The notes beneath the pieces are model-generated. The model saw only the letters and a list, made by a program, of their open reading frames with translations. It was not told the origin of the DNA and searched no databases. Below, piece by piece: positions 21,528-33,829 of a stretch of 64,000 nt of DNA. The translations under genes were made by a program, and so were the position numbers. The DNA lies in contig JAQFWX010000010.1 in the NCBI GenBank assembly GCA_027605045.1, positions 1,528,351 to 1,592,350 of the forward strand, read 5' to 3'. Numbering within the stretch: position 1 is the stretch's first letter; the number at the start of each line of letters is the position of its first letter. The DNA comes from Phallus indusiatus (Eukaryota > Basidiomycota > Agaricomycetes > Phallales > Phallaceae).

Positions 21528-22326
21528 ATGTCGAGAGCTCGAGTCGTGCTGCAAACATCGTTGATAGGAGGATTGTGTATGTTTTTGTTCCTGTTTCAAA
21601 GCACGTTCTTTAACTTAATATGATGTTTCTTTTCTTCTCTTTTTAGTTGTTGGTGTGGGATGGGTCCTCATGAAAGGTACCGTCGAATCTGTACTTGTCA
21701 CGGTCTCATATGGACTCTAATCATCTTTTTTTTTCTACATCTTCTTAACTATTCATTACTTTATTTGTTTTTCTTGCATGAAATCTACTCCACGTGTATT
21801 TGGACAGCTGTAACGCCAACCCCTGAACAGTACTATGCATCACTTTCGCCGGACCTGAAAAAACAGGTGGACATGGTTCGTGCTGCCAGGTTAGAGGAAG
21901 AAAAGAAGAGAGATAAGAATGATCAGGTCTGTCATTGCTTGTATGATTACACGAGCAAGGCTGATGCAGATGTCTCTTTTTGAAATCTCTTCCTCCCCCC
22001 CATGGCACCGTATTCAATCTTTTTGGACTTTCTCTGGCCGATATTGATGATACCTTTGATGGCTGAATACGTCAATCTAACTGACTTTTGACCGTTCCTT
22101 GTGATCTCGGATCTTGACCTAAAAAACAACTTGAGGGGGCAATTAATTTCTTTTCTGGATACTACCGATGACATTGACATTACCACTGTCGTGCTGACTG
22201 TTCTTATTGACATTCGTGACTTCCCGCGTTTGTCTATTTCTCACCTTCTCCTATATTCCGCTCCGGGCCACGTCCAACAAACAGTTGACCAATCCAGAAG
22301 CTGATAAGCCTATCTGGCGAAGGTGA
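21528..22326 (+). CDS. CBP4: Cbp4-like mitochondrial inner-membrane assembly factor
   Basis: Small split gene found by joining short exons. The ATG at 21528 gives MSRARVVLQTSLIGGL. The second exon continues FVGVGWVLMK, completing one membrane helix. After an intron comes AVTPTPEQYYASLSPDLKKQ, then VDMVRAARLEEEKKRDKNDQ. A last exon LTNPEADKPIWRR ends at 22326. One helix followed by (T)PTPEQ...LSPDLK and a charged helix, with a C-terminal KPIW, matches the fungal Cbp4 family, needed for cytochrome b assembly in complex III. The intron before the last exon would be about 350 bases, long for this genome, so an exon may be missing from my model or this tail may be wrong. Confidence 0.6.
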
Positions 22327-22570
22327 TCGCTGACAGGGTATGTGATTTCACCTATTGCTTATAACCGTTTCACCAAAATAAGTTTTAATCGTGTACAGGT
22401 TGGTGCACTAGATTCCGTATTGGGAGGTGTGGCTATACGAGATAGGCTTTTTTCAGAACAAAGACACAGACTAGAATGTGGCTATCGGCCTCGAGAAGCA
22501 ACAAAAAAATGTTTTAGACTTATTGTGATCAGTTCGGCGGTTATCGACTCGTGCAACTGCAAAGTATAAG

Positions 22571-22690
22571 ATGAATTGGGAATTATCACGGGGCAAGGGG
22601 ATGAGAAGAGCCAAATCTGACGGACTAATTGAGAGAAGGGGGGCCGAGCAATTAATGGAGCAAAAGAGAAGGGAAAGACGTGGTTCGTGA
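22571..22690 (+). CDS. Short basic reading frame, unrecognised (possible last exon)
   Basis: A 39-residue frame (MNWELSRGKGMRRAKSDGLI, then ERRGAEQLMEQKRRERR) with strongly amphipathic, Arg/Lys/Glu-rich composition, unlike random AT-rich sequence. It might be the last exon of a small gene whose earlier exons I could not assign; a preceding intron ending in GCAAAG is possible. Function unknown. Confidence 0.3.
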   Translation: MNWELSRGKGMRRAKSDGLIERRGAEQLMEQKRRERRGS

Positions 22691-23381
22691 TTTTATTTTT
22701 CCAATCTAATCTAATGTCATGTCCAAAACACTGAATTTGAAAATACTAGTTCATTCCATACTGTTCTCCTTTACATGAAAGAAGCCACTTGACACCGCTC
22801 ATGGCAGCGGCGGGCCGTTTTGCTCAGCAAAGCGTCAGCACTTAGAATTGGCGAGCCGGGATCCGCTGCGCCTGCGCCTGCGCTAAGCTTGAAGACATGG
22901 ACTGAATGAATGTATATGCAATGCCACGACAACAACGGACTGATATAGGATCACGTGACGAGTGGAGGACCATGTTGGACAGTGTGGACTCTTCTAGATT
23001 TCAATATCATATTTCAATTGCCAGTTGGCAGGTCTGAGACGATATCTCTTTTGGCACAAGAACTGCCCTTATTTTCCAAGACATTTCTGATTTCATTATT
23101 AAATTTCAAATTATTTTATTTTCTCCAGTCCCGAATTCGTGAATCCTCCTTCGAGCTTTGTTGCATGTACAAGCCTTGCGCGGGCCGCCGCCTGACATAA
23201 TATGGAATATGGGACGGTGACATGTCATCAGAGTGGATGATGTGCAGTCCCGTATTTTGAAATTTGACATTGCCATCCAGCATTCGACTTGGTATTCAAA
23301 TACTCCTGCTATTCACTTGCAACGAAAAAAAAACGACACCTCACATCCCTCTTACGCACACACATACACATTCCTCACAAT
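22691..23381. other. Intergenic, upstream of PL8 gene A
   Basis: No supported gene. The right part should hold the PL8-A promoter. An acACAC-rich leader lies at 23355-23375. Confidence 0.35.
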
Positions 23382-26271
23382 GAAACAGTCTCTTTTTCTC
23401 CCATTTGTATTCGCGTTCGTCGCACACGGTGCCAGCGTACAACCCTCTCCAACTCCACATTCAAACTCCTCCATAAACCCAAGTTCATTTTCTCCCGAAA
23501 GTGCCCAAGTTGCGACTATCTTGGGAAGAAGAATCGAATTCACAGTTGCCGCACAGACAAACGCTTCTGATATACACTCATAGTATGCATATACTTGTCT
23601 TTTCAATTCACCGCCACCTGTCAGGTTCACTTACGACGCACACAGCCTCAATACGTTAGGTTCAGATGGCAAGTGGCCCTCTTCGGAAGTAGATTATACT
23701 ACAGGATGCGATGCACAACGAGCCAATTGGCCTGCAGGCGAACATTGGTTCAGAATTAGTGTGTTACAATACGAAAAACACGTGGATATTTTCTTATTTA
23801 TCTTGTTTATTTTTAGCAACTCTTGCTGCTGCATGGAGCGGAAAATGGTCAAAAGCACCTCATGATGTGGTCAATAATTCCGACGTCAGAGAAAAGATCG
23901 GTCTCGCCATGGACTGGTGGTTTGCTAACGATTACGCCAATGCCAACTGTCTTGATTCTGGCGGAACTGATTTATGTCCATGTGGCACTTCAGGTATGCG
24001 CATATATCTACTCTTCTCACCTATGTATGTATACAAATTCATTTATTTAGGGATGTGGAATACAAACTGGTTCTCGAACGTCATTTACGTCCCCCGTGCG
24101 ATAGGACAAGCTTGTATATTACTCTCTCCAACCTTGACACCAACCCAACTTCTTAATTGCACGCATATCACCGGCCGGTCATACGCTGTCTTTCATAGGA
24201 ACAACAAGCCAAGCTTTTTAGCCGGCGCCAATGTACTTGATATAGCTTCTGTCGGTGTTTCGCAAGGTTTAATCGGCATGGCGGGAAATTTCGGAGGTCC
24301 GTCCGAGGGTAATATCACCTTACTCCAAGAAGCCTATAATTTTGTACATGGAGAGGTTCAGGTACAAGTCGGTGTTATGAAAGACGGTATATTGAAGGAT
24401 GGCAGTTTCTCACAGCATGACGGAATAATATATAACGGTATGTTCAATGTACGGTTTACGCATACGTAAACTTTTCATCTGACCGCGTGGTTTTCCCCTA
24501 TTTAAGGTAACTACGGAAAAGATTAGTGCGTATCTCTCTGTTTGTTCTGTTGAATATCAATTCAATCAATTTTTTAGTTCCAATGACGTCATCCAGCTAG
24601 AACTTGAAGCTGCTGGGACTAGTTTCGCAGCCAAGAGCGCTTCCAAAGAGGCTTATCTATCTCTTCTTAATAGTTCTCAATGGATGATTTATCTTAACAC
24701 TCAAACTAGGACTTTACATTGGGATTTTGTAAGAACTTTTGTTTCTAGCTTAATAAGGTTAACTGACCAATATTCTTAATAGAGTACCGAAGGCCGATTC
24801 ATTAGTTTCGCCGTCTCTGACAGCCAGTGAGCTTTTCTTTAGTCCGTCTTGTCTCGGCTCGGCTCAGATTTTTCGAAAGAGCTACAGCAAATCTGAAAAC
24901 AAACCTGAGTGATCTGGCGAGGCTAGAAAAGCTCTGGGGCGTGGCTAACTCGACTATCGATTATCTAACCCTGCCAAATTCAACTACTTCGGCAAACGCG
25001 GGTAATCTCACGGGAAACCGTATGTTTTGGAACAATGATTACATGGTTTGTTTCTTTGTCTATTTGTCTGTTATGTCTTCTCCCCCTCATTTGGTTTTGC
25101 AGGTCCAGCGAGGTTCCAATTACGTGACGACACTTAGATTCTATTCCACCCGGACACACAACACGGAATGTTTAAACTCCCAAAACCCATATGGTTTCCA
25201 TCTTTCGGACGGTACAACGTACACCTATAATCTCGGTAATGAATATGAAGACATCGCGGGAGCTTGGGATTGGAATATGATTCCGGGCACCACAGTTGAT
25301 TACAATGCAACTGTACTACAATGTTCTACCGTCAACGCAGTGGGTTTAGATCCATTCGTCGGTGGCGTTTCAACTGGAAACATTGGGATGGGTGTTTTGG
25401 TTCGTCGTATACATAACTCACTTCGCTCGGGTGTTAATTATACGCAATGCAGCGGTACATTAATCCAGTGACACAATCACTAAGCTTTCAAAAGGCGTGG
25501 TTTTTCTTCCCTGAAGACATTCATCACGTCAGCGTAAATATTCTCCAGTCAAAAACGTCTCAACCGGTATATTCCATCCTAGATCAACGTCGACGTGCGG
25601 GTCCAATTCTTCACGATTTCCGACAGGCCAAACAGGACAGTGGCAATTTCTCACATCCCCATACTCTTTTCCACGGGGGAACGGGATACTTGTTTGATTC
25701 CTCCGTGCCTAGTCTTTCTATTTCAACAGGGAATCGAACGAGTAACTGGACCGCTCTTGGTATCTCCACACATCCACCAGATGAAGTTGACCTTTTCTCC
25801 GCTTGGATACCTCACGATCCGTCCCATATTACCAAACCGGTTTCGTACAGCGTATATCCCGGTAGAGACAATGTCCATGAATTTTACCGCCAGGCAAAAC
25901 GGTCACCGCTACGCACGTTAGTAGAGACACCTGAAATCACAGCAGTCCAGTCATTACGACACGGTGTCACCATGATCGCATTTTGGCAGCCTAACGGCGG
26001 GTCCGTAAAAATCCCTCCGTCGTGGGTTGGAAAATCCGGAGGCATGATTGTCAGTTCGAACACTTCTCTCGTGTTGATTTTTGAAGAGGAGAAGTGGACG
26101 TTGACGGTTTCTGATCCCACGCAACTTTTGAATTGTACGACTGTTACTGTTCAAATGCTAAACCGGTGGAGACGGCCTAAAGGCTGGGGACGCGATGATA
26201 CCAAAGTATTTTCTATTCCATTACCAGAAATGCCTTCAGCCGGTTCTAGCGTCGTCCAACCCCTTGTTTGA
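23382..26271 (+). CDS. Secreted polysaccharide lyase family 8, copy A
   Basis: Multi-exon gene starting MKQSLFLPFVFAFVAHGASV, a signal peptide. The N-terminal alpha-barrel shows WPSSEVDYTTGCDAQRANWP, AMDWWFANDYANANCLDSGG and MWNTNWFSNVIYVPRAIGQA. The active-site block SFSQHDGIIYNGNYGKDY places His and Tyr nine residues apart, as in PL8 chondroitin and hyaluronate lyases. Later come RMFWNNDYMVQRGSNYVTTL, NTECLNSQNPYGFHLSDG and AGAWDWNMIPGTTVDYNATV, then the C-terminal beta-sandwich. Substrate could be hyaluronan-, chondroitin- or xanthan-like polymers and cannot be told from sequence. All exons join without stops. It faces a paralogue at 30174-33146 across the SIP5 gene. Confidence 0.88.
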
Positions 26272-27697
26272 TCGGTCTGGGTCATTTTTTTATATCAACA
26301 TTCATCATATCTCTGTCCGTTCTCGCAATTCAGTTTCTGGTTTTTTAGTTTGAATTGTTCTTTTTCCTTTTGTTTTTTTCTTTTCCTTATCTTTGTATGT
26401 ATGTCCTATATCGTCATTCCTCTTTTCGTTTTTTCCTGGGTCAATGGAGGGTTTTAGAGCACATCATATCATGTCTTTGTAACTTCAATAGCATGTGATT
26501 TGAAATATATATATCCGTGTACCGTCGATCGCGTCAGACCCGAACATCGAACTTCGATTATGCGTGCGTAATTCTTTGTAATTTCCTTTGTGGTGGCAGC
26601 GTATTACTGGTTCCTTAAACACGTTTTCACCGAAAAGTCAAGTCCGAAACTAAAAAATCCACATCACAAGCGAATTCTCGCGCTGTTTACGCAAATGTGG
26701 AGATGTCCGTTGTCCGTTGTTCGGTCATTTATGAGCTATCTGACGACCTCAACTAATCCGGAGCCTCATTCGCTTAGGACTGTCGCACGCGCTCGGTAAG
26801 TAAGTACTGGTCCCGTTTTCATATACATCGGGGTACGTCAATCTAATGAATGGTGTCAGACATCATTAATTAAAGTGCCACTAGATACATTTGCCCATCG
26901 TCTTTACAATCCAGTTTTAAAGAATGATTTGATGAACTCTAGAACGAATCATCAATGAATCGCAATGGACTTGAGATATGAGCGCGTGGAGGTTCGGATA
27001 AGTAATAAGCATATGTATGTACTATGTACTCTTCCAGCTGATTAGCAAGAATGGCTGCCATAAGCCAATGTGAAAGTGTGTTTTTTTTTTCGATATTCAA
27101 ATTTGATAACCGCTATGATGATGATAGTGATAGAAGGAACTTTGCGGGGATGTGCGCGTGCCAGGTGCTTCAGCTGTCCTTCTTATGAAGACTCTCCTAT
27201 AACCTCCGGAAAAGCGTGTGAAGTGAGCGCCGCTGTTTCAGCTTCTTTGGATCCACGTCCACGTTGAGTTTTCTTCTCTTCGTTGCATAAAGAAGAGGGT
27301 GAGGATGAGATGTAGATAGTATAGTATATACTCCACTCTTTATTTGGGTGTTGCGGGATTGCATATTGACTTGATTATTTCTTCTCCGTTGCCGGATGCC
27401 ATGCACTGCTGACGTATATATGTCGTACAGCACGTGCCGATAACACAATTTTTTATTTTGGTAGTGCGACCAATTCTGGCTGCTATTTCGGGCAAGAACC
27501 TCGAGAGATGGATCTCAAATTTCAAACCCCGCATCGCCAGGAGAGGAGTCGGAGTCTTACCTAAGACGTAATAAGACGCCTCACTGCACCCTTGGTCAGG
27601 TCAAGAGGAGAAAGAAAACGGCTGTACAGTCCGTTTCTTTTAACAAACAGTCAAAAACCTCTCGAAACATTAAACGTCGTTTACAAATTAGAGAAGC
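26272..27697. other. Intergenic region between PL8-A and SIP5
   Basis: First about 250 bases are T-rich 3' flank of PL8-A. The rest shows only short frames without motif resemblance on either strand. The last 200 bases should be the SIP5 leader and promoter. Confidence 0.4.
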
Positions 27698-29830
27698 ATG
27701 GGGAACACCGTCTCAGGGTCTCGAGATCGTTCGTATGACGAATTTGTCGACTTTGGATCCCTCACGCCGCAGGGAATCTACACCGGACCTCAAGACTGGA
27801 ACCAACAAGTAGTCGAGAATCTCATTGTGGATCGGAGACTCGCTCCTTTTTACAGGCCTTTAGAAGACTACGATGATTCATGGGACGACGACCAGATTCT
27901 CGCTGCTCGCAAGGAACTCCCCAATGCTCCACAGTCGAACCACTCTGAGTCGTCCCAAGGCGTCAGCGGCTCGAAATCTCACCATGGCAGGAGTTCTAAC
28001 AAAAATGGAAAAGAACCCTTTCGACTATCAGAAGCCTCAGTTTACAGAGGTGCCGTCGAGTGTCCCATTTGTTTCCTCGTCAGTACCTAGATTGTTAACT
28101 TTGTTTGTTCCACTGCCTATCTCAATTATTTATTTAGTATTATCCTCCCAACATCAATCGTTCCCGATGTTGTGATCAAGCTATCTGTACAGAATGCTTT
28201 GTTCAAATCAAACGATCTGAGCCGACTACTACCCACTTGGTCTCGGAGCCAGCGGCTTGTCCATACTGTGTCCAAGAGAACTTTGGTGTGACTTATCAAC
28301 CACCCGAATGGAAAGCGGGATTGGCAAGGGAGGGTCAAGCTCCTGTATATCACAACTGTTTTCATCCCCTCAATTTGTTCTAATTCACATTCTTTTTTTT
28401 TACAGCCTTCTCCTAGCCGCTACGAAAAAGCTACCCCATCAGGAGGTGAACAGCCAAGGCGGCGTAAAAGTTTCGGCGCCAATGACCCTGAAGTTGTGAC
28501 AATTGGTGAATAAAAACCACCATCATCCTTTTTTTTCATTTAATGATGTGTATCTTTCATTATGCTCATCTCTGTTTCTAGATCATATTCGACCAGACTG
28601 GGAAGCTAAACTAGCCGCCGTTCGTGCTGCCGTCCAGCGTCGTGCCAATCGCCGCATCATTATGCGGCAAGTTGGTGATCGCCTTATTCCCGTTGGTATT
28701 ACGAGTGGGCGTATTGTAAATATAGAACCGCCGTCTGAAGGTGGCGAAGGGGGTGAAAGTAACGGTTCATCTCGGCGACGGCGGAGACACCACGCCAGTG
28801 CTGACTTTAATCAGCTAGTGGCTCCAGATCTTGAGGAGGTAGGTATTTCTTTTGGAAGTGTTTATATGAGTTTATGTAATGACCATTGGAATGATTCTAG
28901 CTTATGATTATGGAAGCGATGCGTTTGTCGCTGATTGAGCATGAGGAACAGCAACGGCGACAGAACGCGGAGAACAACAACAATAATAATGCGAACAATG
29001 CGAACAACACAAATACTAGATCCGACTTGCGCGCCGAGAACTTGAACAACATACCTTCATCTGTGCCCGCCATCAACAATAACACTAGCAATGGCAATAA
29101 CAACATCTACACTGGCCATATCATCACACCGTCTTCTACACCGAGTCATAGTACATCTGCTTCTCCAAGAAACTCACTATCACCTCCCAATGAATCTCCT
29201 TCCCCTTCTCCTCGCCAAAGTTTCATCCGTATGTCATCACCCCTAGGCGTTCCGGGCCAAGAACAAGGATCGGGATCGAACCTGCGCAGATCGACTAGTA
29301 GCAGTAGATCCGCCATTATCGCCGCTCTTGCAGCTCACACTGCGTCCGCGATATTGGGTAACGAGAACACAGACCAATCTCAATCGCAGACCCGGACCCA
29401 AGCTCAGAATCAGAATCAGAATCAGACCCAGACTCTGACTCAAACTCAGAACGCTCGAACGGAATTGGACACTCGTTCGACTTCGACTGATTTTCCCACG
29501 ATGGCAGGACAAGTACAAAGTGATAGTAACACACTGGAGAATGCTCTCGCCGACGCGACGAATGACTCGTTAAATGTTCATCATACGACGCACTCGACAT
29601 CTGAAGTCCGATCTGATCCGTCATCGTCGTCTTCGTTACCGCCTTTACCACTTCCGGAGACTGATGAAAGTCTACTTACGGTTCAGAAAACTGAGCCTGA
29701 TTTGCCGACTATTCCTTCTCTGCCTGAACGGACTATTTCGGCGGATGACGCCGCTGCGGAACGTATGCCAGAAGGATACATGCCTCTACCTTCCACGACC
29801 GACTTGTCAGATCCTCTCATTAAGCATTAA
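27698..29830 (+). CDS. SIP5: SIP5-type RING-like protein (Snf1-interacting family)
   Basis: Starts MGNTVSGSRDRSYDEFVDFG; Gly2 in this context may be N-myristoylated. A conserved block (TPQGIYTGPQDWNQQVVENL, then DRRLAPFYRPLEDYDDSWDD) precedes a zinc finger split by an intron: VECPICFL, then YYPPNINRSRCCDQAICTEC and CPYC. Later come RPDWEAKLAAVRAAVQRRAN and a helix RLSLIEHEEQQRRQN. This is the domain order of fungal Sip5, which binds the Snf1 kinase and Reg1-Glc7 phosphatase in yeast; its role here is inferred. The C-terminal third is low complexity: Asn runs, then a Gln/Thr/Asn repeat, then Ser/Pro-rich sequence. About five exons, intact. Confidence 0.85.
29385..29452 (+). repeat. Short CAGAAT/CAGACC-type repeat inside SIP5
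   Basis: Degenerate hexamer tract (CAGAATCAGAATCAGAATCA, then GACCCAGACTCTGACTCAAA) encoding a Gln/Asn/Thr-rich stretch. Such tracts vary in length between strains. Confidence 0.6.
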
Positions 29831-30173
29831 ATAAACATCTAATATTTATTTTTTTTTGGAATCTTATCCGAAATCATCATTGCGAAATGTCTTCTCCCCC
29901 ACATAGTCCTTTTGTCACTAAGTAACGCTCACTCTCCCACAAGACGTTTTTTTTGTGTTGTTTCCTCCTCCTTATTCAGCCCTATTTGCATGAATCTACT
30001 ATTTTTTTCTTGTTATTTGCTTTTTTTCAAAAGTCATGTGCTGTAGCTTATTAGAACTAGCAATATCCAACTTGAACATGCTGCCGGTCCCGCGCGGCGG
30101 ATATGAACAATGAACGAAATCACATTATTCTTCAAAAATACACGAACAGATGCATAATGTTTCATATGTAGAT
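29831..30173. other. Convergent 3' gap between SIP5 and PL8-B
   Basis: T-rich intergenic DNA with several poly-T runs. No gene seen; it holds the 3' ends of two convergent genes. Confidence 0.4.
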
Positions 30174-33146
30174 TCATAACATAGAGATAGGGACGCTAGA
30201 CCCTGCCATTGGATTGGCGGGGAAATTGACAGTAAAAGTCTTATTCGCGTCCGTTCCCCATCCTTCGGGTATCCAAAACGTATCCATAGACACGGTCAAT
30301 GTAATCTCAGTCAACGTCTGCGTCGGATCAGCTACCGTCATTGTCCATCCATTCTCCTCAACAATCAGTATTAAAGCGTTGGGAGAAGTAATAGTCATGC
30401 CGCCAAAGCTCCCTAAAAATGACGGAGGGACGAATACGCTACCTCCATTCGGCTGCCAAAACGAGATCATCGTAACTCCGTTCAATAAATCCTGCACTGC
30501 ACTAATTTCGGTCGTTTCGACGAGTGTAATGAGCGGATGTTCAAGTGCGTCTATGAAGAATTGTTCAACACTGCTTCTTCCGGGGAAGACGCTGTACGAG
30601 ATGGGTTTATTCAGATTGCTCGGGTCGTGGTATATCCATGCGGCGAATAAGTCGACGGTTTCGGGCGGTTGTTTGGATATTCCTAATGATTGCCAAGACC
30701 CGGTTCGATTTCCTGTTGAGATCGACAATGTCTCCACGGACGGAGAAAACACGTATCCTATAGAGTCATGGAAAAGCGTGTGAGGTTGGGTAAAGTTACC
30801 ATTGTCATTCGTAGCTTGTTGCAAATTATGGAATATAGTCCCGGAACGTTTACGTTGATCCAGAACAGAAAAGACAGGAGACGTCGTAGACGAATTCAGA
30901 ACCGTTACGCTGACATGCTCAATATCGTTTTGGAAAAACATCCACGACTTTTGGAAGCTCAGAGATTTCGTGAGGGGGTTTATATATCTCTGCGGAAAAT
31001 TAGTAAAATTCTGAGGAGGTTATCGAATACTTGCCATGACGCTCATCCCAACGCTTCCAGTTGAAACACCTCCGACAAAGGGATCGAGACCGGCATTGGT
31101 AACAGTTGAGCATTGCAGTTCTGTTGCACCGTAATCTACTGTCGTTCCCGGTATTAAATTCCAATCCCACGAGGCCGCGATATCTTCATATTCGCTACCA
31201 TCAACGTGGGTGTAGGTTGTGCCATCCGCCAGATGGAAACCGAAAGGATTTTGAGAATTCAAACATTCTGTGTTGGTAGTCCGAGACGAAAACATCCTTA
31301 GGGATGTTGTATAATTCACACCGCGGTGAACCTAAAATCAGAGATCTGTGTAGAACGGTGCATATATGCTGATAAAGAAGCGTACCATATAGTCGTTGTT
31401 CCAAAACATCATATTGCCAAGCAAACCGCCGACGTTTGCCGTACCCGTAGACGTGGATAATCCGTTGAAAATGGAAATTAATTCGGATGAATTCCAAAGC
31501 TGACCGAGGACCTGAATGTCTGTGGTGTTAATCTTCAAATTCTCGGTTACTCTGTAGCGTAATGCAAATCAGACTAAGGCAGACTATTCATTTATAGTGC
31601 TCACTGATCGTCAGCCACGGCAAAACTAATCATACGTCCCAGTACACTCTATAATTATTGAATCAACATCAAAATGTCATTGACATACTATTGAACATAT
31701 AAACTTACGAAGTCCCAGTGTAATACTCCTGTTACAGTGTTCTCATAGATCATCCATTGTGTTCCATTCATCAGTCCAAGAAAAGCTGTTTTTGAGTCGC
31801 CAGTGGCTGCAAATCGAGTGCCCCCTGCTTCAATCTCCAACTCAAGGACGTCATTTATGCTGAATGAGGGTTTCATATGGATATTATTGATGGAGACTCA
31901 AAAGAAGACGTACTATTCCTTTCCATAATTTCCTGTGTAGGCAAATTAAAAAGGAGCGTGTTCTGTAGAAATAAATAAACGGACCAGTGTAAATGATTCC
32001 CTCGTGCTGTGAAAAACTTCCATCCTGCATAATTCCATCTTTCATAATTCCATCCTGAACGACGACTTCAGCATGTATGAAGCCATATGCTTCTTCAATC
32101 TGGGTAGAGTTTCCAGTTGTATTCCCATTTACATTGCCAGCCGCGCTAATCAATGCTTCCGAGATGCCGACATATGCTAAATCCAAAGTATTTGATCCAC
32201 CCAAGTAATCGGGTTTATCTGCTCTATGAAATACAGCATAAGAGCGGCCCGTGATATTTGTACAGTTTGACAGTTGAGTGGGCGTCAGAGAAGGTGAAAG
32301 GAGGATGCATGCTTGGCCCGCACTTTTCGGGATATCAACCATGTTCGAATACCAATTGATGTTCCATAGTCCTGTGTGATATATGTCAGAAATACTATAG
32401 CTGTGCTTTATTCAAATGAAAGTTCAAACCGGGAGTCCCACAAGGACACGACGAGCTTCCACCATTGTCGAGACAATTTATATTTGTAAAATCGTTCGAA
32501 AACCACCAGTCCATAGCGAGTCCTATTTGGGCTCTAACCGTGGCGTTCTGAACCATCGATTTGGGAGCCTTTGACCATCCTCCATGCCACGCAGCAGCTA
32601 ACGCGGCTGCATACCACGACATCAGGAAACTTGACGGACGATACGGTAAAACATCGGACTTACTTATTCTCGTCCAATGTTCTTCGGCAGGCCAGTTGGC
32701 TTGCTGTGCGTTACAACCAGCAGTATAATCAATCTGGGAGGACGGCCATTGACCATTTGGACCTATGGATGATAACCTAAAGGGATAGGCTGTTAGAAAC
32801 CGAGCCCTTGCTGCATATAAGGCTGTATATACCAAGACTGAAGATTAGAGGAGCCGGTTTCTCCTGCTATGTCGTAACTGATACGACGAGATAGTAAAGT
32901 TGCTACGTCTGGGTCAGATGGTACAGGTGTTGATGTCGCAAGTTGTTCTGGATCTAGCAGTAAGGGGTGATTAGAGTTCTAGACTTGGGGGTAAACTGTA
33001 AACGGAAAGCCAGTATTACTTGTGACTTCTGACGATGAATCACCCTTGTCTGGGGATAAGAGGAGGGATGCTGATTGAACGGCTGTTCCAAGTAATAAAC
33101 ATTGGAGCAGAATCAATATTACACTGGTAAGAGGGAGATTCAGCAT
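30174..33146 (-). CDS. Secreted polysaccharide lyase family 8, copy B
   Basis: Paralogue of the gene at 23382. The ATG at 33146 gives a signal peptide MLNLPLTSVILILLQCLLLG. The barrel follows: WPSSQIDYTAGCNAQQANWP, AMDWWFSNDFTNINCLDNGG and MWNINWYSNMVDIPKSAGQA. The active site is SFSQHEGIIYTG joined across an intron to NYGKEY, again with His and Tyr nine apart. Downstream are MMFWNNDYMV, SLRMFSSRTTNTECLNSQNP, FGFHLADGTTYTHVDGSEYE and ASWDWNLIPGTTVDYGATEL. The C-terminal sandwich ends at 30174. No broken frame was found. It is convergent with SIP5 and opposite in strand to copy A, consistent with an old inverted duplication, since many positions differ. Confidence 0.88.
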
Positions 33147-33829
33147 GTTTTCTCTGAAACTCTTGAGGTGGAAAAACTCACCGTAATAAGTAAACTGCAT
33201 GTTATAAAATCTGCTCATCCATATGCTGAAAAGAACCCAAATAATTAGGACGCAGTCACATCTTTTTTCTCAGAAATATTTTGGTTTCCAATTTAGAACA
33301 GTGGCATCCGAGTCTCGCATGGTCTACCGTTTTCAGCTATTAGCCTACTTCGGCTAGACCAAACTCGGGAAAAGCCCTAATCTGTAATTATCATAGGAGA
33401 ATTAAATTTCAGAATCTTAGGCTCTTGAACCTTTACCCAATGCGTCTGAAGTCTGGAGCTTAAGTTTACTCAGTAATACAGTGTGTTGACAGTTGGCTCC
33501 CAAGGTCCGGCATCGAGTTCTTGATTTAGTTGTGGAGTGTGACTAAGTAAATTGTGTCACAAGCGGTAAATCTGTCCTCCTCCTGCCAACGCGAACATAC
33601 CACGTCTAGGCAACACGTATAGGGGTGCCTTTTCTTCGGTCCAATTTGAATTCTGCCATATGGACTTACAACAGCTGTCCGACAGATAGAACCATTTCTT
33701 GACCATTTTCTTCTGGGCATGTTAACTTCGGAGGAAGTTTAATGTTTAATCGGGTCAAAGCCGTCAAATGCTAGGATCTTTATGCAATCAATGTTTTCAA
33801 GAAAAAGATCATAAAACCATTTGGGTGTA
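33147..33829. other. Intergenic between PL8-B and LOG gene A
   Basis: Includes one Cys-containing minus-strand frame (33526-33720, 64 codons) with no family resemblance. I do not call it a gene. The left part should carry the PL8-B promoter. Confidence 0.35.

Noticed and set aside
30214..31064. Plus-strand frames of 98-189 codons
   Set aside because: Antisense shadows of PL8 copy B, whose motifs are on the minus strand.
33526..33720. 64-codon Cys-containing frame between PL8-B and LOG-A
   Set aside because: No family resemblance and no supporting exon structure.
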